Source: Candidatus Hydrogenedentota bacterium
GTDB taxonomy: Bacteria > Hydrogenedentota > Hydrogenedentia > Hydrogenedentales > CAILVY01
NCBI GenBank assembly: GCA_903837785.1
Contig: CAILVY010000270.1
Location: 33,512-97,511, forward strand
Length of the DNA stretch: 64,000 bases
Reading direction: 5' to 3'
The translations under genes were made by a program, and so were the position numbers. The notes under the pieces were generated by a model that was given only the letters and a program-made list of their open reading frames with translations, was not told where the DNA came from and did no database searches. Below are positions 39,288 through 48,154 of this stretch, piece after piece (the stretch's first letter is position 1; the number at the start of each line of letters is the position of its first letter).

Positions 39288-40061
39288 CTACAGCAATTGC
39301 CGGAGCCGGCTGCGGAGGGTGCTGAAGAGGGCCTGATGGGGTTGGTTTGGGGACTTCATGGCGACGAAGTCGAGGCGGGTGGAACGTGGGGTGGGGCGTT
39401 TCCAGGTGAAGGCGTCAAGTGTGTCGAGGACTGTGAGTCCGGCGTCCTCGATGGCCTGGACGATCGTGGCGGTGGGATAGACGCGTTCGAGGATGAGAGC
39501 TTCGCCGCCCGTGTTGACGCGGACGCGGGTTTCGGTGAGTCCGGTGGCCGGATCGTAGTTGCTGGACCACGTGGTCCGGAATCGGCCGTTGTCCTCGGTC
39601 CAGGTTTGATCGTCGAAGTGGTCGGTAACCATGCGCTCGGTGACTGCGTCGAAGTAAAGCAGCCCGCCGGGGCGCAATGCCTGGGCGAACTCGCGCAAGA
39701 CGCGGCGCAGCGCCTCCTCTTCGAGTAGGAAATTGATCGTGTCGAAGAGGCAGGTGACAAAGTGAGCACCGCGCACCGGGAAGGCCTGGAGGTCGCCGGC
39801 GGCCACGGGCAGGGCGCCGCGCTCGCGGCGGGCGGTGTGCAGCATGGCAAACGACAGATCGATGCCCGTGCTGTTCCACCCGGATTTCCGGAGCATGTGC
39901 ATGAGGACGCCGGTGCCGCAGCCGGCATCGACGTGCAGGAAACCGTGGGGGAGCAGCTCGCCGAGGGTGGCCGTGATCAGGAACCAGCGGTCATAGTCGA
40001 CGTGGTCCATGATGGGGTCGTAGTAGCGGGCAATCTCTGCGAAGGCGTCAGGCCGGGGCAT
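39288..40061 (-). CDS. Class I SAM-dependent methyltransferase
   Basis: 257 residues; start set at the ATG 40059-40061 (MPRPDAFAEIARYYD), overlapping the yqeK stop by 14 bp. The SAM motif I is VDAGCGTGVLMHML, motif II DLSFAMLHTARR, then FDTINFLL and LRPGGLLYFDA. The substrate cannot be told; the EIARYYDPIMDHVDY start is typical of small-molecule methyltransferases of this group. It is the last gene of the proA-nadD-yqeK operon. Confidence 0.85.
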   Translation of the reverse strand: MPRPDAFAEIARYYDPIMDHVDYDRWFLITATLGELLPHGFLHVDAGCGTGVLMHMLRKSGWNSTGIDLSFAMLHTARRERGALPVAAGDLQAFPVRGAHFVTCLFDTINFLLEEEALRRVLREFAQALRPGGLLYFDAVTERMVTDHFDDQTWTEDNGRFRTTWSSNYDPATGLTETRVRVNTGGEALILERVYPTATIVQAIEDAGLTVLDTLDAFTWKRPTPRSTRLDFVAMKSPNQPHQALFSTLRSRLRQLL

Positions 40062-40644
40062 CGCCGTATTCCTTCTCGATCCAGCGGAGGAACTCCTGGG
40101 CAATCGGCGCGGCGACGTGCTTGTCACGGAAGAAATGGACCTTCATCCGCGCCGTGTAGCAGAGCCCCTTGGGAAAACCCTCTTCCTCGACGAGCCGCCG
40201 GGCTTCATCGGCCTCCTCGTATTTGCGATGCGGTTCGGCGAAATCAGCCAGATACAAGCCCAGGCCGAGCAGGCCGAGTCCCGGTCGTCCGGTGGTATGC
40301 CAATAGATGGCCTCGTAGACGTCGTCGTCCAGGATGCCGAGTTCGCGGCGGGATTCCTCCGCGGCGACCGGTCCGTGCAGGAGGTTCGGCTTGGCGTATT
40401 CGATCTCAGTCAGCGGGATGCCGTATTCGATGGCGCGCCGCAAGATCTTTTCGTCCTTGTATGCGCGGCAGATGTCGTGCAAGAGGCCTGCGGTGACGGC
40501 CTTTTCTTCGTCCAGTCCGATTTTCGGCGCGAGGGACAGCAGATATTCCGCGGCGCCCAGAGAATGCCTGGCCTTTTTATCCGGGAGGCGCTTCTGCATG
40601 AACTTGATCAGCGTCTTGAAGCGCGGCGTCTTAGGAATGGGCAT
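40048..40644 (-). CDS. yqeK: HD-domain hydrolase, YqeK-like (Ap4A symmetrical hydrolase)
   Basis: 198 residues. HD superfamily residues are visible: RHSLGAAEY (first His), LLHDICRAY (HD pair), LLHGPVAA, EAIYWHTTGRPG and ADFAEPHR (Asp). This order is that of YqeK, which hydrolyses diadenosine tetraphosphate. Its start overlaps the nadD stop by 14 bp; nadD-yqeK adjacency is common in bacteria, and here rsfS does not follow. Confidence 0.92.
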   Translation of the reverse strand: MPIPKTPRFKTLIKFMQKRLPDKKARHSLGAAEYLLSLAPKIGLDEEKAVTAGLLHDICRAYKDEKILRRAIEYGIPLTEIEYAKPNLLHGPVAAEESRRELGILDDDVYEAIYWHTTGRPGLGLLGLGLYLADFAEPHRKYEEADEARRLVEEEGFPKGLCYTARMKVHFFRDKHVAAPIAQEFLRWIEKEYGDAPA

Positions 40645-41227
40645 GATACAACCTCTTCTCGCGGATCATCCGGGCGACGGCGGGCGGCACGAGGGCGGAG
40701 ATGTCCTCGCCGGAGGCGGTGCGGCGCCGAACTTCCGTGGAGGAGAGGGGGCTCTCCTGGAAGGGCAGCAAATCGAACTTCCCCTCGAGCACGGAGGGCA
40801 TGTCGGGCGGGACGCCGGGCCTTGGGACGACGAGCAGGCGCGCCATCTCGAGAATGGCCTCCGGTTCGTACCACCCCGGAAGCTCGACGAGGCTGTCATA
40901 GCCGACGATGAGGTACAGCGCGGCGTCCGGCGCGTTCTGCCGGATTTGGCGGAGGGTGTCCACAGTGAAGGAGAGCCCGCGGCGGTCCATTTCGACGCGG
41001 GACGCTTCCATCCGCGGTTCATCGGCGATGGCCGCCTGGACGAGGGCGAGGCGCGCCTCGGCTTCGGCGAAGACTTCGTGCCGCTTGTGCGGCGGGCGGG
41101 CGGCCACGACGAAGAGGACGCGATCCAAGCGGACGCGTTCGAGGGCCGCGCGGGCGATCTCGATATGGGTGTTGTGGATGGGGTCGAAGGTGCCGCCGTA
41201 GACCCCGATGCGTTCGGCCTTACTCAC
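40631..41227 (-). CDS. nadD: Nicotinate-nucleotide adenylyltransferase
   Basis: 198 residues. GVYGGTFDPIHNTHI carries the nucleotidyltransferase HxGH-like site (HNTH), followed by PPHKRHEVFAEAEARLALV, FTVDTLRQI and the C-terminal SSTEVRRRTASGEDISALVPPAV, the ISSTxIR signature of NadD. It makes nicotinic acid adenine dinucleotide from NaMN and ATP. It overlaps the proA stop by 8 bp. Confidence 0.96.
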   Translation of the reverse strand: MSKAERIGVYGGTFDPIHNTHIEIARAALERVRLDRVLFVVAARPPHKRHEVFAEAEARLALVQAAIADEPRMEASRVEMDRRGLSFTVDTLRQIRQNAPDAALYLIVGYDSLVELPGWYEPEAILEMARLLVVPRPGVPPDMPSVLEGKFDLLPFQESPLSSTEVRRRTASGEDISALVPPAVARMIREKRLYHAHS

Positions 41228-42482
41228 GAATCTGTCCTGAACCCCGGATAACGTACTTCAATGTAGTGAGCCCTTCGAGGGCCATGGGACCGCGACAATG
41301 GAGCTTGTTCGTACTGATCCCGATCTCGGCGCCCAGCCCGAACTCGAATCCGTCCGTGAAGCGCGTGGATGCGTTCACATAGACTGTGGCGCTGTCCACC
41401 GCGTCCAGGAAGCGTTCGGCCGCGGCATAGCTCTCCGTGATGATCGCGTCCGAGTGGTGCGAGCCAAAGAGGTTGACATGGGTGATGGCCTCTTCAAGCG
41501 ACGAGACGATTTTGATGGACAGGATCTTGTCGAGGTACTCCGTGATCCAATCCTCGTCCGTGGCCTCCCGGCAATCGATAATCTGCCGGGTGCGTGCGCA
41601 GCCGCGGAGTTCGCAACCGCCCGCCGCGAGCGCCTTGGCAATGCCGGGCAGCAGCATGGGCGCCGCCGCCTCGTGGACGAGCAGCGTTTCCATGGCATTG
41701 CAGACGCCCGGCCGCTGGAGTTTGGCGTTCAGGCAGACGTTGAGCGCCATGTCCGGGTCGGCGTCTTCGTGAAGATACGTGTGGCAGATGCCGTCGAGAT
41801 GGGCGACGACGGGAATGCGCGATTCCTCGTAAATCCGAGCGATGAGGCTCTTGCCGCCGCGGGGTATGATGACGTCAATGTGGCGGTCGAGGCGGAGCAG
41901 TTCGCCGACGGCCGCGCGATCCGTCGTCTCAATGATTTGGACGGCGTGATCGGGCGCGCCCGCGGCCCGGAGTCCTTCGATGAAGACGCGGGCGATGGCG
42001 AGGTTCGAATGGATGGCCTCGGATCCGCCGCGCAGGATGCAGGCATTGCCCGACTTGAGGCATAGCGCGGCGGCGTCCGCCGTGACATTGGGGCGGCTTT
42101 CATAGATGATGCCCACGACGCCGAGGGGCTGTCGCACCTGCGCGATGCGCAGCCCGTTCGGGTGGACATACTGATGCACAATATCGCCAACAGGATCCGG
42201 CAGCGCGGCGACCACTTCCAGGCCCTGGGCCATGGCTTCGATGCGCTTATTGTTGAGTTCGAGCCGGTCGAGCATCGCGTTTGTCAGGCCCTTAGCCCGG
42301 CCCGCCTCGAGGTCCCGGGCGTTCTCGGCCTGGATCATCGCCGCCTGTGCGCGGAGTTCCGACGCGATGCGGAGCAGCGCCGCGTCCTTCACGGCGCGCG
42401 AGAGCGAGCGCAGGGCATCGGATGCCGTGCGCGCCTGCCGGCCAATCTGTTCGAGCGCCGCCTTCAATTCCTGGGTTTCCAT
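41220..42482 (-). CDS. proA: Glutamate-5-semialdehyde dehydrogenase
   Basis: 420 residues; start ATG 42480-42482 (METQELKAAL); upstream in-frame ATGs lack family sequence. Signatures include IYESRPNVTADAAALCLKSGN (split at the P-x-V site), RGGSEA, IPRGGKSLI, VAHLDGICHTYLH and the catalytic Cys in RPGVCNAMETLLVH. It is the second step of proline synthesis and reduces glutamyl-5-phosphate with NADPH. proB is not in the window. It starts the minus operon shared with nadD, yqeK and a methyltransferase. Confidence 0.97.
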   Translation of the reverse strand: METQELKAALEQIGRQARTASDALRSLSRAVKDAALLRIASELRAQAAMIQAENARDLEAGRAKGLTNAMLDRLELNNKRIEAMAQGLEVVAALPDPVGDIVHQYVHPNGLRIAQVRQPLGVVGIIYESRPNVTADAAALCLKSGNACILRGGSEAIHSNLAIARVFIEGLRAAGAPDHAVQIIETTDRAAVGELLRLDRHIDVIIPRGGKSLIARIYEESRIPVVAHLDGICHTYLHEDADPDMALNVCLNAKLQRPGVCNAMETLLVHEAAAPMLLPGIAKALAAGGCELRGCARTRQIIDCREATDEDWITEYLDKILSIKIVSSLEEAITHVNLFGSHHSDAIITESYAAAERFLDAVDSATVYVNASTRFTDGFEFGLGAEIGISTNKLHCRGPMALEGLTTLKYVIRGSGQIRE

Positions 42483-42676
42483 CGTGTCGAACCCCTTGTT
42501 CCGAATCGTTTCGTACTGTCGGGAACATCTATTATGCCATACGCCTTGAGAGCAATACATCCAAGGGCCGTCTCCCGGAAGCAGAATAGGGAGCATGCCT
42601 TGTGTGCCTGCGCCGGGGCCGTTGGAGCGGCCTGCGGCATCGTGTAAAATGAGGGCGGCAGATTGAAGGAGCGTTC

Positions 42677-43132
42677 ATGCAACACTTTGATTCGGATTTC
42701 GTGAGCGAGGTGATTCAGCGGCTGGAGCGGATTCCCGCGGACGCCGTCCCGAAATGGGGGGAGTTGCGTCGAGACTCCCTCGTTGAGCATCTCGTCTGGA
42801 CGTTGCTCCACTCGATGGGCCGATCCAAGCGCGTGCCCTTCTTCGGCAACTGGTTCACCGTTCACCTCGTTGGCCCCATTTTCCTGACCGGAATTGTTCC
42901 CATCCCGAAGAACCTCAAGATGCCGAAGGCCCTGGCCGCGCAGGGCGTCGTGCCCCGGGAGCCGGGAGGAATCGACACGCTGCGCAGCCTGATGACCGAG
43001 TACATTGCGCTCGTCCAGGCGGACGAACTCAAGCCGGCGCCCCATCCCGCCTTTGGCGACATTGGCGTGGACGGCTGGGATTTTCTGCATGTCCGGCATT
43101 TCGAGCATCATTTCCGGCAGTTTGGGGTGTAG
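42677..43132 (+). CDS. DUF1569/DinB-like protein
   Basis: 151 residues; ATG with GAAGGAG upstream. It resembles DUF1569 (DinB-like four-helix fold): SLVEHLVWTLLHSMG near the N-terminus and HPAFGDIGVDGWDFLHVRHFEHHFRQFGV split over the last 30 residues, providing several His that could bind a metal. DinB-like proteins are often thiol-dependent metalloenzymes, but members of this subgroup are uncharacterised. It is a single gene, divergent from proA. Confidence 0.75.
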   Translation: MQHFDSDFVSEVIQRLERIPADAVPKWGELRRDSLVEHLVWTLLHSMGRSKRVPFFGNWFTVHLVGPIFLTGIVPIPKNLKMPKALAAQGVVPREPGGIDTLRSLMTEYIALVQADELKPAPHPAFGDIGVDGWDFLHVRHFEHHFRQFGV

Positions 43133-43145
43133 GCATTCAGCGGGA

Positions 43146-43174
43146 TTGACTGGCGTGTCCGCGCTTGGCAATAT
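43146..43174 (+). promoter_or_regulatory. Promoter of the P-loop ATPase gene
   Basis: TTGACT (43146-43151) and CAATAT (43169-43174) with a 17-bp spacer, 40 bp before the ATG at 43214. Confidence 0.5.
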
Positions 43175-43213
43175 GTTGCGGTCACAAGGGTGCGCCTGGG
43201 TGGGGAGACGCTT

Positions 43214-43948
43214 ATGGACGATTCGATTGTGCGGCATTGTGCGGAGATCGATCGCTGCAATCAACGCGGAGACCGGATGCTCTCGGTGCTTGATCTCCTG
43301 GACGCGGAAACGCTGGATCTCGACCTGGCTGCGTATCTGATGGCGCGCATCTCGCGGGGCGCCTCGTTCATGGTTGGGGCCAATCCCGGCGGCGCGGGCA
43401 AGACAACCGTGATGTGCGCCCTGCTCAATTTCGTTCCGCCGGAGCTGTCGCTTCTGGCCGCGAGCGCCGATGCGGTGCGGCGCGGTTCCGCTCGGCCCCA
43501 TTGTTTTGTCTGCCACGAAATCGGCTCCGGGCCGTATTTTGCGTACTTGTGGGGGAAGGACCTTCAGGCGTATTGCGCGCTGCATGATTCTGGACACATG
43601 CTGGCCACGAACCTGCACGCGGACAACATCGAGGAAGCCTACGAGCAGGTGTGCCTAGACAACGGCGTGCCCGCCGCGCACTTCCGCGCGTTTGGCCTGC
43701 TGATCTTCCTTGAGGTGGGCGGCGTCTACCCGGAACGTTGGCGGCGCATCTGCCGCGTGCATGCCTCGGAAGGAGGCCAGCGGCATCAGGTGGTTTTCGA
43801 CCGCGCCGAGGAACGATTCACGCCGGATGGCGATGCCGTGTGGCGCGCGGCGTGCCGCGCGTTTCTGGAAGATCAATTCAAGCATGGCGACCGCCCTATC
43901 GAGGCGGTGCGTGAGCGCGTGGTGGAGTTTCTCCAGACGCATTTGTGA
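43214..43948 (+). CDS. Small stand-alone P-loop ATPase of unknown role
   Basis: 244 residues; start ATG 43214 with GGGGAG 8 bp upstream. Residues about 45-70 contain the Walker A site GANPGGAGKTTVM; a possible Walker B is HCFVCHEIGSG (about 95), and HMLATNLHADNIEEA (about 130) resembles the His-box region of type II/IV secretion ATPases such as PilT or TadA. The N-terminal domains of those ATPases are missing. The protein has no TM segment. It is followed after 35 bp by a DegT aminotransferase. It could be a minimal secretion-type or regulatory ATPase; I cannot name its partner. Confidence 0.7.
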   Translation: MDDSIVRHCAEIDRCNQRGDRMLSVLDLLDAETLDLDLAAYLMARISRGASFMVGANPGGAGKTTVMCALLNFVPPELSLLAASADAVRRGSARPHCFVCHEIGSGPYFAYLWGKDLQAYCALHDSGHMLATNLHADNIEEAYEQVCLDNGVPAAHFRAFGLLIFLEVGGVYPERWRRICRVHASEGGQRHQVVFDRAEERFTPDGDAVWRAACRAFLEDQFKHGDRPIEAVRERVVEFLQTHL

Positions 43949-43983
43949 GATGCATACGCGTTTCGGACGGAAGGAGTGGCAGG

Positions 43984-45309
43984 ATGAGCGATGAACGATT
44001 GGCGATCGAGGGCGGCCCGAAGGCCGCGCCGCAACTCGGCCCGTTTCCCACGAAGATCGGCCGCGAGGAATTGTGGGAGATCCTCGAGATGTGGGAACTC
44101 GAGCCCGGGAAGAAGGAACAGATCCAGGCGATTCTCTTCGACGACGCGGAACTGCGCGGTCCGCATCTGTTCCGGTACTACAATCCGAAGCCGAGCCGGG
44201 TGGCCGCGGCGGAACAGGCCATGGGCGAGTTGATCGGCACGAAGCACTGCCTGGCCACGAATTCCTGCACCTCGGCGCTGGTTGCCGCGTATCGCGCCTT
44301 GGGCGTGGGCATGGGTGACGAGGTGATTGTGCCCGCGTACACGTTTTTTGCGACGGCCGCGACTGTCGCGGCGTGCAACGCCATTCCCGTGATCGTGGAC
44401 GTGGATGACTCGTTGTGCCTCGATCCGGACGCCGTTGCGAAGGCGATCACGAAACGGACGAAGGCCATCGCCCCGGTGCACATGCGCGGCATTCCGGCCC
44501 AGATGGATGCGATCATGGAGGTGGCAAACAAGAAGGGCATCCCCGTGGTTGAAGATGCGGCGCAGTCCGGCGGCGGATCCTTCCGCGGCAAGCGCCTGGG
44601 CAGCATCGGCGCGCTGGGCTGCTTCAGCTTCGACTATTACAAAGTGCTTGTGAGCGGCGAGGGCGGGTTCGTCACGACAGACGACGAATGGCTGTACACC
44701 CGGGCGCAGAGCTGGCACGACACGGCGGCCTGCTGGCGGCCCGACCGCTACGCGCACGAGCGCCGCGAGGGCGAGTTGTTCTGCGGCGAGAACTACCGCA
44801 TGAGCGAACTGGAAGGCGCGGTGGCCGTGGCGCAGATCCGCAAGTGCGAAAGCATCCTGTCGGGTTACCGGCGCGCGAAAGCGCGCATCAAGCAAGCCAT
44901 CGAGCCGCGCGACGGGCTGTGCTTCCGGCGCATCCCCGATGAGGCCGGCGACACGGCGGTGTGCCTCGTGATGTTCCTGCCCACGCCCGGTCTCACGAAG
45001 CAGGCGCTCGAAGCGATGAAGGCGGAAGGCGTCCCCGTGGGCGGGGTCTACGATTCCACCGTCCGCGACTGGCACGTGTACACGTACTGGGACCACATCC
45101 TGGAGAAGAAGTCCGTGGCCGGCGACGGCCTGCCCTGGAGCGGCGTCCCGGCGGGCGAAGTGCCGAATTACGCCCGCGACATGTGCCCGCGCACGCTCGA
45201 CTTTCTCTCGCGTGCGCTCATGCTGGACATCAACCGCAACTACTCCGACGCCGACTGCGACGCGATCGCCCGCGGCATCAACAAAGTGTTGCGCGCCCTT
45301 CTGAAGTAG
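43984..45309 (+). CDS. DegT/DnrJ/EryC1/StrS family aminotransferase
   Basis: 441 residues; start ATG 43984 (MSDERLAIEGGP) with GGAAGGAG upstream. The PLP-fold signatures are NSCTSALVAAYRALG (about 95), DEVIVPAYTFFATAATV (about 110), PVVEDAAQSGGG (about 185) and the Schiff-base lysine in CFSFDYYKVLVSGEGG (about 215-222). Members transfer an amino group to keto-sugars, and some members dehydrate or epimerise instead. The neighbouring hydroxypyruvate-isomerase-like gene supports a sugar-acid or amino-sugar function. The active-site lysine is present, so an aminotransferase is more likely than a dehydratase. Confidence 0.9.
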   Translation: MSDERLAIEGGPKAAPQLGPFPTKIGREELWEILEMWELEPGKKEQIQAILFDDAELRGPHLFRYYNPKPSRVAAAEQAMGELIGTKHCLATNSCTSALVAAYRALGVGMGDEVIVPAYTFFATAATVAACNAIPVIVDVDDSLCLDPDAVAKAITKRTKAIAPVHMRGIPAQMDAIMEVANKKGIPVVEDAAQSGGGSFRGKRLGSIGALGCFSFDYYKVLVSGEGGFVTTDDEWLYTRAQSWHDTAACWRPDRYAHERREGELFCGENYRMSELEGAVAVAQIRKCESILSGYRRAKARIKQAIEPRDGLCFRRIPDEAGDTAVCLVMFLPTPGLTKQALEAMKAEGVPVGGVYDSTVRDWHVYTYWDHILEKKSVAGDGLPWSGVPAGEVPNYARDMCPRTLDFLSRALMLDINRNYSDADCDAIARGINKVLRALLK

Positions 45310-45340
45310 GCTGAAACGAAGACGCCGAGGAGGCAAACAG

Positions 45341-46132
45341 ATGAAACTTGGACTGTGCATCGAAATGGCTTTCGGGAAACTTCCCTTTGAGGCGCGGCTG
45401 CAGAAGGCGGCCGAGGCCGGATTCGAGTTTGTCGAAATGTGGCTTGTGGACGATTCGTACAAGGGCGCGCCGGAAGACTTGGCGCGGCAGGCGGAGCAGT
45501 GCGGCGTCGCGATCACGAACACGGTGGTTGCCCCGCCGGATGGGGCGATCGGCGGCGGGCTGACGAATCCCGCGCGGCGCGCGGACTGGCTGGCGCGCGT
45601 GCGCATGACCTTCGATTTCAACAAACGGGCCCGCATCCCGGCCACGATTGTCTGCACGGGGAATGTCGTGCCTGGCATGAGCGATGCCGAGATGGAAGCG
45701 TCCGTGCTCGAAGGACTGAAGGCGACCGCGGATCTTGCGGAGAAGGACGGCATCACCCTCCTGCTCGAGCCGCTGAACACCACATACGATCATGCGGGCT
45801 ACTGGGCATCGTCCAGCGACCGCGCGGCGGAGCTCGTGCGCCGGGTTGGCTCCGAGCGGCTGCGGCTGCTCTACGACTGTTACCACATGCAGATCATGGA
45901 AGGCGATCTGGTCAACCACATCGCCCGCAACCTCGACGTGATCGGACATTTTCATTCGGCGGGGGTGCCGGGCCGCCATGAGCATTATCAAGGCGAGACG
46001 AACTATCCGTTCCTGATCGGCGAAATCGAGCGGATGGGGTATCAGGGCGTTTTCGGCCTCGAATTCCAGCCGTCCATTGGGGACGACGAATCCGTGCGGC
46101 GCGTGTTTGCCCATCTGTCCCAACGCGGGTAG
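45341..46132 (+). CDS. Hydroxypyruvate isomerase-like TIM-barrel sugar isomerase
   Basis: 263 residues; an AP-endonuclease-2-like TIM barrel. LLLEPLNTT, LLYDCYHMQIMEGDL and IGHFHSAGVPGRHE match the metal site of hydroxypyruvate isomerase (Hyi), including Glu, Asp/His and the C-terminal Glu in FGLEFQPS. It should interconvert hydroxypyruvate and tartronate semialdehyde or a related keto-sugar. It directly follows the DegT gene by 31 bp, so the two are likely co-transcribed. Confidence 0.88.
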   Translation: MKLGLCIEMAFGKLPFEARLQKAAEAGFEFVEMWLVDDSYKGAPEDLARQAEQCGVAITNTVVAPPDGAIGGGLTNPARRADWLARVRMTFDFNKRARIPATIVCTGNVVPGMSDAEMEASVLEGLKATADLAEKDGITLLLEPLNTTYDHAGYWASSSDRAAELVRRVGSERLRLLYDCYHMQIMEGDLVNHIARNLDVIGHFHSAGVPGRHEHYQGETNYPFLIGEIERMGYQGVFGLEFQPSIGDDESVRRVFAHLSQRG

Positions 46133-46138
46133 CGCGCC

Positions 46139-47206
46139 TCAGGCGAGTGCGGCTTCGTATATGGCGAGGACATTGTCGATCGGGACGTCGGCCTGAAACA
46201 CGTGGGACGGCCCTAGAATGTACCCGCCGTTCTCGCCCAGGCACGCAATCATGCGCCGGACATGATCGCGTACAGTCTGCGGCGCTGCGTGGGGCAGGAG
46301 TTGCTGCGTGTCAATGCCTCCATGGAGCGTGATGTGCGCGCCGAACTCGCGTTTGAGCGCTTCGGGTTCCATGCCCTCGGCCAGGGTTTGAATGGGATTC
46401 AGGACATCGACGCCGATCTCGATCAAGTCGGGGATAATGGGCCGGACGCCGCCGCACGAATGATACTTGACCGCAGCGCCGTGTTGCCGGCACAACGCCG
46501 TGAAGGCCGCCATGCGCGGCTTAAGATGGCGCCGCCACAATTCCGGGCTGATGAGCAGTCCCTGTTGTCCGCCCACGTCATCGTTGTACTCCATGAGATC
46601 GATCAGGCCTTCGCCCGCTTCCAGCACCCGCCGGGTACGTTCCATGAGATAATGCTGCACGTGGTCCATCACGGCTTCGGCGCGCGCGGGTTCGAGGACG
46701 AGGTCGGTCAGGAACTCATTGAATCCACGGAGAAACCAACTGATCTCGAAGATGCCCCGGCTGTGCCCGCCCACAAAGTAGTCCGCGGAAGCCCGGGCCA
46801 ATCCGGCCACGCCGGAATAATCCCACAGGTCCGGCGACGGCCAGGCATACGCCTCGATCTCGCCGAGACGCTCGATGCGCTGCAGGGGATGCCGCGCAAG
46901 ATCCATGTAGAAGCCCACGTCGGTGCGGTTCGGACGGAAGCCCACGCCCCAGATATCGATGTGAAGCCCTTCCGCGGTGACCTCGATGCTGGGGTCCGCG
47001 TAGTGCAGCAGGCCGCGTTCGTTCCTGAACGTGGGTCTTGCGCCGCGCAGATCGACGCCGAAGCGATTGAGCAGGGATTCCCCCGGCTTCAAGGAGAGCC
47101 GGTCCTCGAGCGCGCGCGTGATTTCCTCGCGCGCCGTGTAATCCAGCGGCACGCGGTCTGGCATCTCATGGGCAATGGCCTTTCGGACACGTTCCTTCGA
47201 AGTCAT
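46139..47206 (-). CDS. Uroporphyrinogen decarboxylase (URO-D) superfamily protein
   Basis: 355 residues. The URO-D fold is indicated by MTSKERVRKAIAHEMPDRVP at the start, a conserved YHSCGGVRPIIPDLIEIG with the His-x-Cys zinc-binding type site (about 243-260), DVLNPIQ, THGGIDTQ-like LHGGIDTQ and a C-terminal GGYILGPSHVFQ. It is closer to the cobalamin methyltransferase (MtaA/CmuA) branch than to heme HemE, as HemE lacks the HSCG motif. Its start overlaps the stop of the CE4 gene (ATGA), so they form one operon. Confidence 0.82.
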   Translation of the reverse strand: MTSKERVRKAIAHEMPDRVPLDYTAREEITRALEDRLSLKPGESLLNRFGVDLRGARPTFRNERGLLHYADPSIEVTAEGLHIDIWGVGFRPNRTDVGFYMDLARHPLQRIERLGEIEAYAWPSPDLWDYSGVAGLARASADYFVGGHSRGIFEISWFLRGFNEFLTDLVLEPARAEAVMDHVQHYLMERTRRVLEAGEGLIDLMEYNDDVGGQQGLLISPELWRRHLKPRMAAFTALCRQHGAAVKYHSCGGVRPIIPDLIEIGVDVLNPIQTLAEGMEPEALKREFGAHITLHGGIDTQQLLPHAAPQTVRDHVRRMIACLGENGGYILGPSHVFQADVPIDNVLAIYEAALA

Positions 47207-48036
47207 CGGCCGTCCGTCCTTTGCAGGACTTGGGCGAATGTGGCCGAGGCCAGGCCCTGTTCGCGAACGTAAGAGAAGGTGATATCGAGCATGCGCATGG
47301 CCGGGTCAAAGCGGTTCAGGCTCCAGGGATGCCAGATGAAACTGACCAGCGGCATCTCATCGCGGACCGCCCGGTCCAGGAACGGCCGATTGTTCACCGC
47401 GAATTCCTCCTCGGGCGTCTTGATGTAGCCGGAGGGGATGGCCTCGGGCATTTCGGGCGGGAACATGCACAGAAGCAGCGGCCCACACTCGTTGTTCCCC
47501 TTGAGGAGGTTTTCATGCCATCCGCAGGGCGGAAGTTCCCACAGGTCCGGGAATCCCTGTTTGGCGTAGGTGAAGGGCCGCGTGAGCGGCGCGGGCAGCG
47601 AGAATTCCGGCCCCCAGGCGACCGAACTGACATAGCGGTATCCGGCCTCCCACAGCACGCCGAGCGCGCCGGGATTCGTGGCCAGGCCCGTCGGCGCGCA
47701 GACGGGGGGGCGAAATCCGAGGATCTCGCACTCGAAAACGTCTTCGAGCCGGCGCTTGCTGTCGACGAGTTCGCGCGGATAGCGCTCGGGGGGGCCGGCG
47801 CTTCCGTATTTCGGCGTATCCACGAGCGGCATGTGCGACCAGGTATGGCACGCGATCTCGAAGAGCGGATGCCCGCGCAAGAGCGCCGCGTAGGCGCCGG
47901 CTTGCGACTCGAGCAAGCCCGCGACCACGAAGAACGTGGCCGGCATGGCAAACTTTTCGTGCATGGCCACGATCTTTCGCACGCCCTCCAGGCAATCGGG
48001 GCGCTCCGTGTCATACGCGGCGATGTAAGTCGTCAT
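47203..48036 (-). CDS. Polysaccharide deacetylase (CE4-like)
   Basis: 277 residues; start ATG 48034-48036 with GGAGG upstream. NodB-type metal-site residues are D9 in AYDTE and the His pair in CHTWSH (about 70). FRPPVCAP and a later HPW in FIWHPWSLNRF complete the set. It should remove acetyl groups from N-acetylated sugars or act as a related amide hydrolase. No signal peptide is present, so it may be cytoplasmic. It is coupled to the URO-D gene. Confidence 0.85.
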   Translation of the reverse strand: MTTYIAAYDTERPDCLEGVRKIVAMHEKFAMPATFFVVAGLLESQAGAYAALLRGHPLFEIACHTWSHMPLVDTPKYGSAGPPERYPRELVDSKRRLEDVFECEILGFRPPVCAPTGLATNPGALGVLWEAGYRYVSSVAWGPEFSLPAPLTRPFTYAKQGFPDLWELPPCGWHENLLKGNNECGPLLLCMFPPEMPEAIPSGYIKTPEEEFAVNNRPFLDRAVRDEMPLVSFIWHPWSLNRFDPAMRMLDITFSYVREQGLASATFAQVLQRTDGR

Positions 48037-48154
48037 AGTCCGGTCCTCCAGGAAGGGAATCATAGCAGCCGGGGGGCTTGAAAGGTGAGGCCAAAGGGCG
48101 TAGCATAGCTAGACGTCATTTGCGTCCTACTAAAGCGGATGAGCGAGGGCTCTT

